From the NCBI GenBank assembly GCA_003222065.1, contig QHUV01000065.1, forward strand, positions 1 to 8,413: DNA of 8,413 nucleotides. The letters run 5' to 3'. Of this stretch, positions 6,861 to 8,413 are shown piece after piece; the first letter of the stretch is position 1; the number at the start of each line of letters is the position of its first letter. Below the pieces are notes generated by a model that was not told the origin of the DNA, searched no databases, and worked only from the letters and a program-made list of their open reading frames with translations. The DNA is from Gemmatimonadota bacterium (GTDB lineage Bacteria; Gemmatimonadota; Gemmatimonadetes; Gemmatimonadales; Gemmatimonadaceae). The translations under genes were made by a program, and so were the position numbers.

Positions 6861-8015
6861 CTATTTGTCCTTGTCTGAGACGTCGACGCGCACGATCTGG
6901 CCCGCGCCTGCTGGCGCTCCGTAGCCGTTATTCGAGATGTAGAGCTTCCGGTCGGGACCGAACGTCATCGCCGTTGGCGTGGTCAGCCCCGTGACGATCG
7001 GTACCAGCTTGCCGTGGTCGTCGATGCGAACGACGCGGCCCGTGCCAGGCGTCGGGAAGCAGGGTTGCGACGGACATCCCGTCGTCTCGAGCGCGTACAG
7101 CCGGTGCTCGTGATCGAACGCAAGTCCAGTTACTGCCGTCAAACCGCTCATCTGCACGTGCAGCCTTCCACTCGGCGTTACCTGCATCAGCTTCGAACTG
7201 CCGGGCATCACGGGGAAGGTGTTCAGGTTGGCGAGGTACAACACGCCGTGATGCGCGATCGACGTCGGGACGATGTGGCCTTGCGACGCCGAGACATCGA
7301 CGAGGCGTTTGATCTCGCCCCTGGGGCTGATGCGATCGACTTCGCCGTGATTCGGCTCGACAGCGAAGAGCTGATCGTGCACGGCCACCATGCTATACCA
7401 CGTTCCGTCCGGCTCGAAATCGTCCGGTTCTGGATGCGCGACCGGATGCGCCATCAGAAACGCGCTGAGATTTGCGACCAGCGACCACTGACCGTTCGGC
7501 CCTACCTTGATGATGCCGTTAGGCACGTCGGCCACGCCGTGCGAGCAACCCGCACCGGCAAGGAGCGCGTACAGCGTGCGACCGATGAAGGTGACGTCCG
7601 CCACGCCACTCACCAGACTACCGAGCGCCACACTCGTTTGGCTCGACGGGAGATTGTCAGCGATAACGGTGCGGACGCCCGTTCGGCTGACCTTCGAGAT
7701 GTGGGCCGTTCGGCCGCTCGTGTATGGCCCAACCGGAGCGACGACCTGCGTGCATTGGCCGACCGTAGTCGTCGCGCCACCACGCCCGCCCTCCGCGACA
7801 TACAGATTGCCGTCGGGTCCGAAGGTAAGGCCGCGCGGGTTGTCGAAACCACTCGCGAAGACGGTGAAGGCGTTAGGCGTCGACGTGTGCTTCGTCTGCT
7901 CGGCAACCGCGCTGGCGCTCAAGCCGGTGCGTGGCACGGTCGTCGATGAGTCGCACGCCGCAGCGAACGGCAGCACTGCGGCGGCGGCGCAGCAAATTCG
8001 CCGATAAGGGATCAT
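6861..8015 (-). CDS. ScyD/ScyE-family beta-propeller lipoprotein
   Basis: The 384-residue product starts with a basic segment and hydrophobic stretch ending in the lipobox-like FAAAC (C21), so it is probably a lipoprotein anchored in the envelope. The mature part has six visible repeats of the form G/A-x-x-F-x-x-x-x-x-LY-V/I, for example PRGLTFGPDGNLYVAEGG (60-77), ADVTFIGRTLYALLAG (139-154), SMVAVHDQLFAVEPN (208-222), TSIAHHGVLYLANL (251-264), TGLAFDHEHRLYALET (296-311) and TAMTFGPDRKLYISNNG (348-364). That is an NHL/SMP-30-like propeller. The overall pattern, including NPRGLTFGPDGNLYVAE near the mature N-terminus, is that of the ScyD/ScyE family, named for scytonemin gene clusters of cyanobacteria but common elsewhere with unknown role. 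Four cysteines in the mature region (88, 157, 314, 319) could form disulfides. AGGAG (8022-8026) six bases before the ATG fixes the start. No scytonemin genes are nearby, so function should not be carried over. The gene stands alone, with a terminator hairpin just past its stop. Confidence 0.88.
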   Translation of the reverse strand: MIPYRRICCAAAAVLPFAAACDSSTTVPRTGLSASAVAEQTKHTSTPNAFTVFASGFDNPRGLTFGPDGNLYVAEGGRGGATTTVGQCTQVVAPVGPYTSGRTAHISKVSRTGVRTVIADNLPSSQTSVALGSLVSGVADVTFIGRTLYALLAGAGCSHGVADVPNGIIKVGPNGQWSLVANLSAFLMAHPVAHPEPDDFEPDGTWYSMVAVHDQLFAVEPNHGEVDRISPRGEIKRLVDVSASQGHIVPTSIAHHGVLYLANLNTFPVMPGSSKLMQVTPSGRLHVQMSGLTAVTGLAFDHEHRLYALETTGCPSQPCFPTPGTGRVVRIDDHGKLVPIVTGLTTPTAMTFGPDRKLYISNNGYGAPAGAGQIVRVDVSDKDK

Positions 8016-8051
8016 GGTTTTCTCCTGGTCCGTGAGGCAGGCCCGTGGATA

Positions 8052-8071
8052 CGCTGTTTATACGCACAGCG
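8052..8071. promoter_or_regulatory. CTGT-N8-ACAG dyad upstream of the lipoprotein gene
   Basis: CGCTGT and ACAGCG form a perfect 6-bp inverted repeat with an 8-base spacer (TTATACGC), 37-56 bases before the lipoprotein start. The minus strand within it reads TATAAA (8062-8057), a possible -10 element, though no -35 hexamer is seen at the right distance. The core matches the LexA box spacing known from gamma-proteobacteria, but LexA sites differ among phyla, so treat it as an operator candidate of unknown regulator. Confidence 0.35.
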
Positions 8072-8075
8072 GCGA

Positions 8076-8092
8076 GCGAGGGGAGGCCTCGC
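8076..8092. repeat. Short hairpin in the divergent region
   Basis: GCGAGG and CCTCGC pair perfectly around a five-base loop. It lies just upstream of the CTGT-N8-ACAG dyad with respect to the lipoprotein gene. It may be part of the same regulatory region or a chance GC-rich dyad. Confidence 0.3.
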
Positions 8093-8234
8093 ATCGTTCT
8101 CCACGTCGTGCACGGCGCGATGGACCAAAACAGAGAAACAGCGCGCCAGCGCGGCCGGCGTCGTGAGGCAGAATTGACAGCATCCGGGCTTCGTTGGCAA
8201 GGAGAGCCTGATCGCCTGAGAAAGTTGCCAACTG

Positions 8235-8353
8235 GCCGCCAGCCCGCCCGTTCTGTACGATTTCCCGCGCCCATGCCCTCATTCCAGTCCGCTGCTTCCT
8301 CATCTAGATCCTCACGGAAGCCGTCCCGCCATGCCGACGGGCGGGCTGGCGGC
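8235..8353. repeat. Perfect 17-bp inverted repeat with 85-base spacer
   Basis: GCCGCCAGCCCGCCCGT (8235-8251) is the exact reverse complement of 8337-8353. The spacer contains a nested 6-bp dyad, GCTTCC (8294-8299) with GGAAGC (8316-8321). The arms bracket the putative start codon at 8273, so the RNA of the last gene could fold its start region into a large stem, or the repeat could be an element end or a recombination relic. A perfect 17-base match at this distance is unlikely by chance even at this GC content. Confidence 0.7.
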
Positions 8354-8413
8354 GCCTCCCGACTCACAGTCGCGCTGCTGTTTTTGATTGCGTCGCCGTC
8401 ATTCTCGCAATCG
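8273..8413 (+). CDS. Partial gene, N-terminus of an exported protein (runs off the window)
   Basis: Forty-seven codons are open to the window edge. After a serine- and arginine-rich stretch of about 30 residues comes a hydrophobic core, RLTVALLFLIASPSFSQS, that looks like a signal peptide with cleavage after SFS. ATG 8273 is the only ATG in this frame near the signal; an in-frame TTG at 8225 is an alternative. No Shine-Dalgarno precedes 8273, and the long polar leader is atypical, so the start is uncertain. The right arm of the 17-bp inverted repeat falls within it (residues DGRAGG). The rest of the protein, and so its family, cannot be seen. It is divergent to the lipoprotein gene. Confidence 0.5.
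   Translation, partial: MPSFQSAASSSRSSRKPSRHADGRAGGASRLTVALLFLIASPSFSQS

Noticed and set aside
7014..7949. Plus-strand open frame (311 codons) opposite the propeller lipoprotein
   Set aside because: Arginine-rich composition, no ribosome site and no motif; the minus-strand gene has a lipobox, repeats and a good Shine-Dalgarno.
8058..8303. Small minus-strand open frames (62-164 codons) covering 7873-8367
   Set aside because: No recognisable domain or convincing ribosome site; they overlap the lipoprotein start, its regulatory dyad and the divergent partial gene.
8331..8387. ATG at 8331 as the start of the last gene
   Set aside because: It is in another frame and stops after 18 codons; the signal peptide is read in the frame of ATG 8273.

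Overview
The window is high-GC bacterial chromosome with five complete genes and the first 47 codons of a sixth. All six proteins appear to begin with an export signal. Gene content (secreted M20 amidohydrolase, serine hydrolase of the beta-lactamase/esterase family, exported RidA-like protein, large phospholipase D-like protein, ScyD/ScyE-type lipoprotein) fits a Gram-negative, didermal soil-type lineage. Gemmatimonadota is my best guess, Acidobacteriota the alternative. This rests on style of proteins and base composition, not on a marker gene. There are no RNA genes, transposases, CRISPR arrays or phage genes.

Layout: 1-144 is a leader with a weak promoter candidate and a small dyad. 145-1446 (+) is an M20D amidohydrolase. 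It converges, with a 7-bp gap, on 1454-3106 (-), a serine hydrolase with SxxK/YxN/HGG motifs and two C-terminal beta-sheet modules. Upstream of that on the same strand, 86 bp away and possibly co-transcribed, is 3193-3747 (-), a RidA-family protein carrying a Tat-like signal. A 95-bp divergent spacer leads to 3843-6809 (+), a 988-residue protein with a beta-rich N-terminal region and a phospholipase D fold whose second HKD motif is broken and split. A near-perfect 17-bp hairpin (6810-6849) lies between it and the convergent gene 6861-8015 (-), a ScyD/ScyE-like beta-propeller lipoprotein. From 8016 to the end is a divergent regulatory region rich in inverted repeats, followed by the start of a (+) gene that runs off the window.

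How they may work together: the M20D enzyme, the serine hydrolase and the RidA protein could all act on amide, peptide or ester substrates and reactive imine products outside the cytoplasm, but this is inference from adjacency. The phospholipase D-like protein and the propeller lipoprotein have no evident link to them. No complete undescribed multi-gene system is visible. The best leads are the unusual phospholipase D-like protein, an over-represented word GCCTAAC/GTTAGGC (eight copies), and a perfect 17-bp inverted repeat bracketing the start of the last gene.
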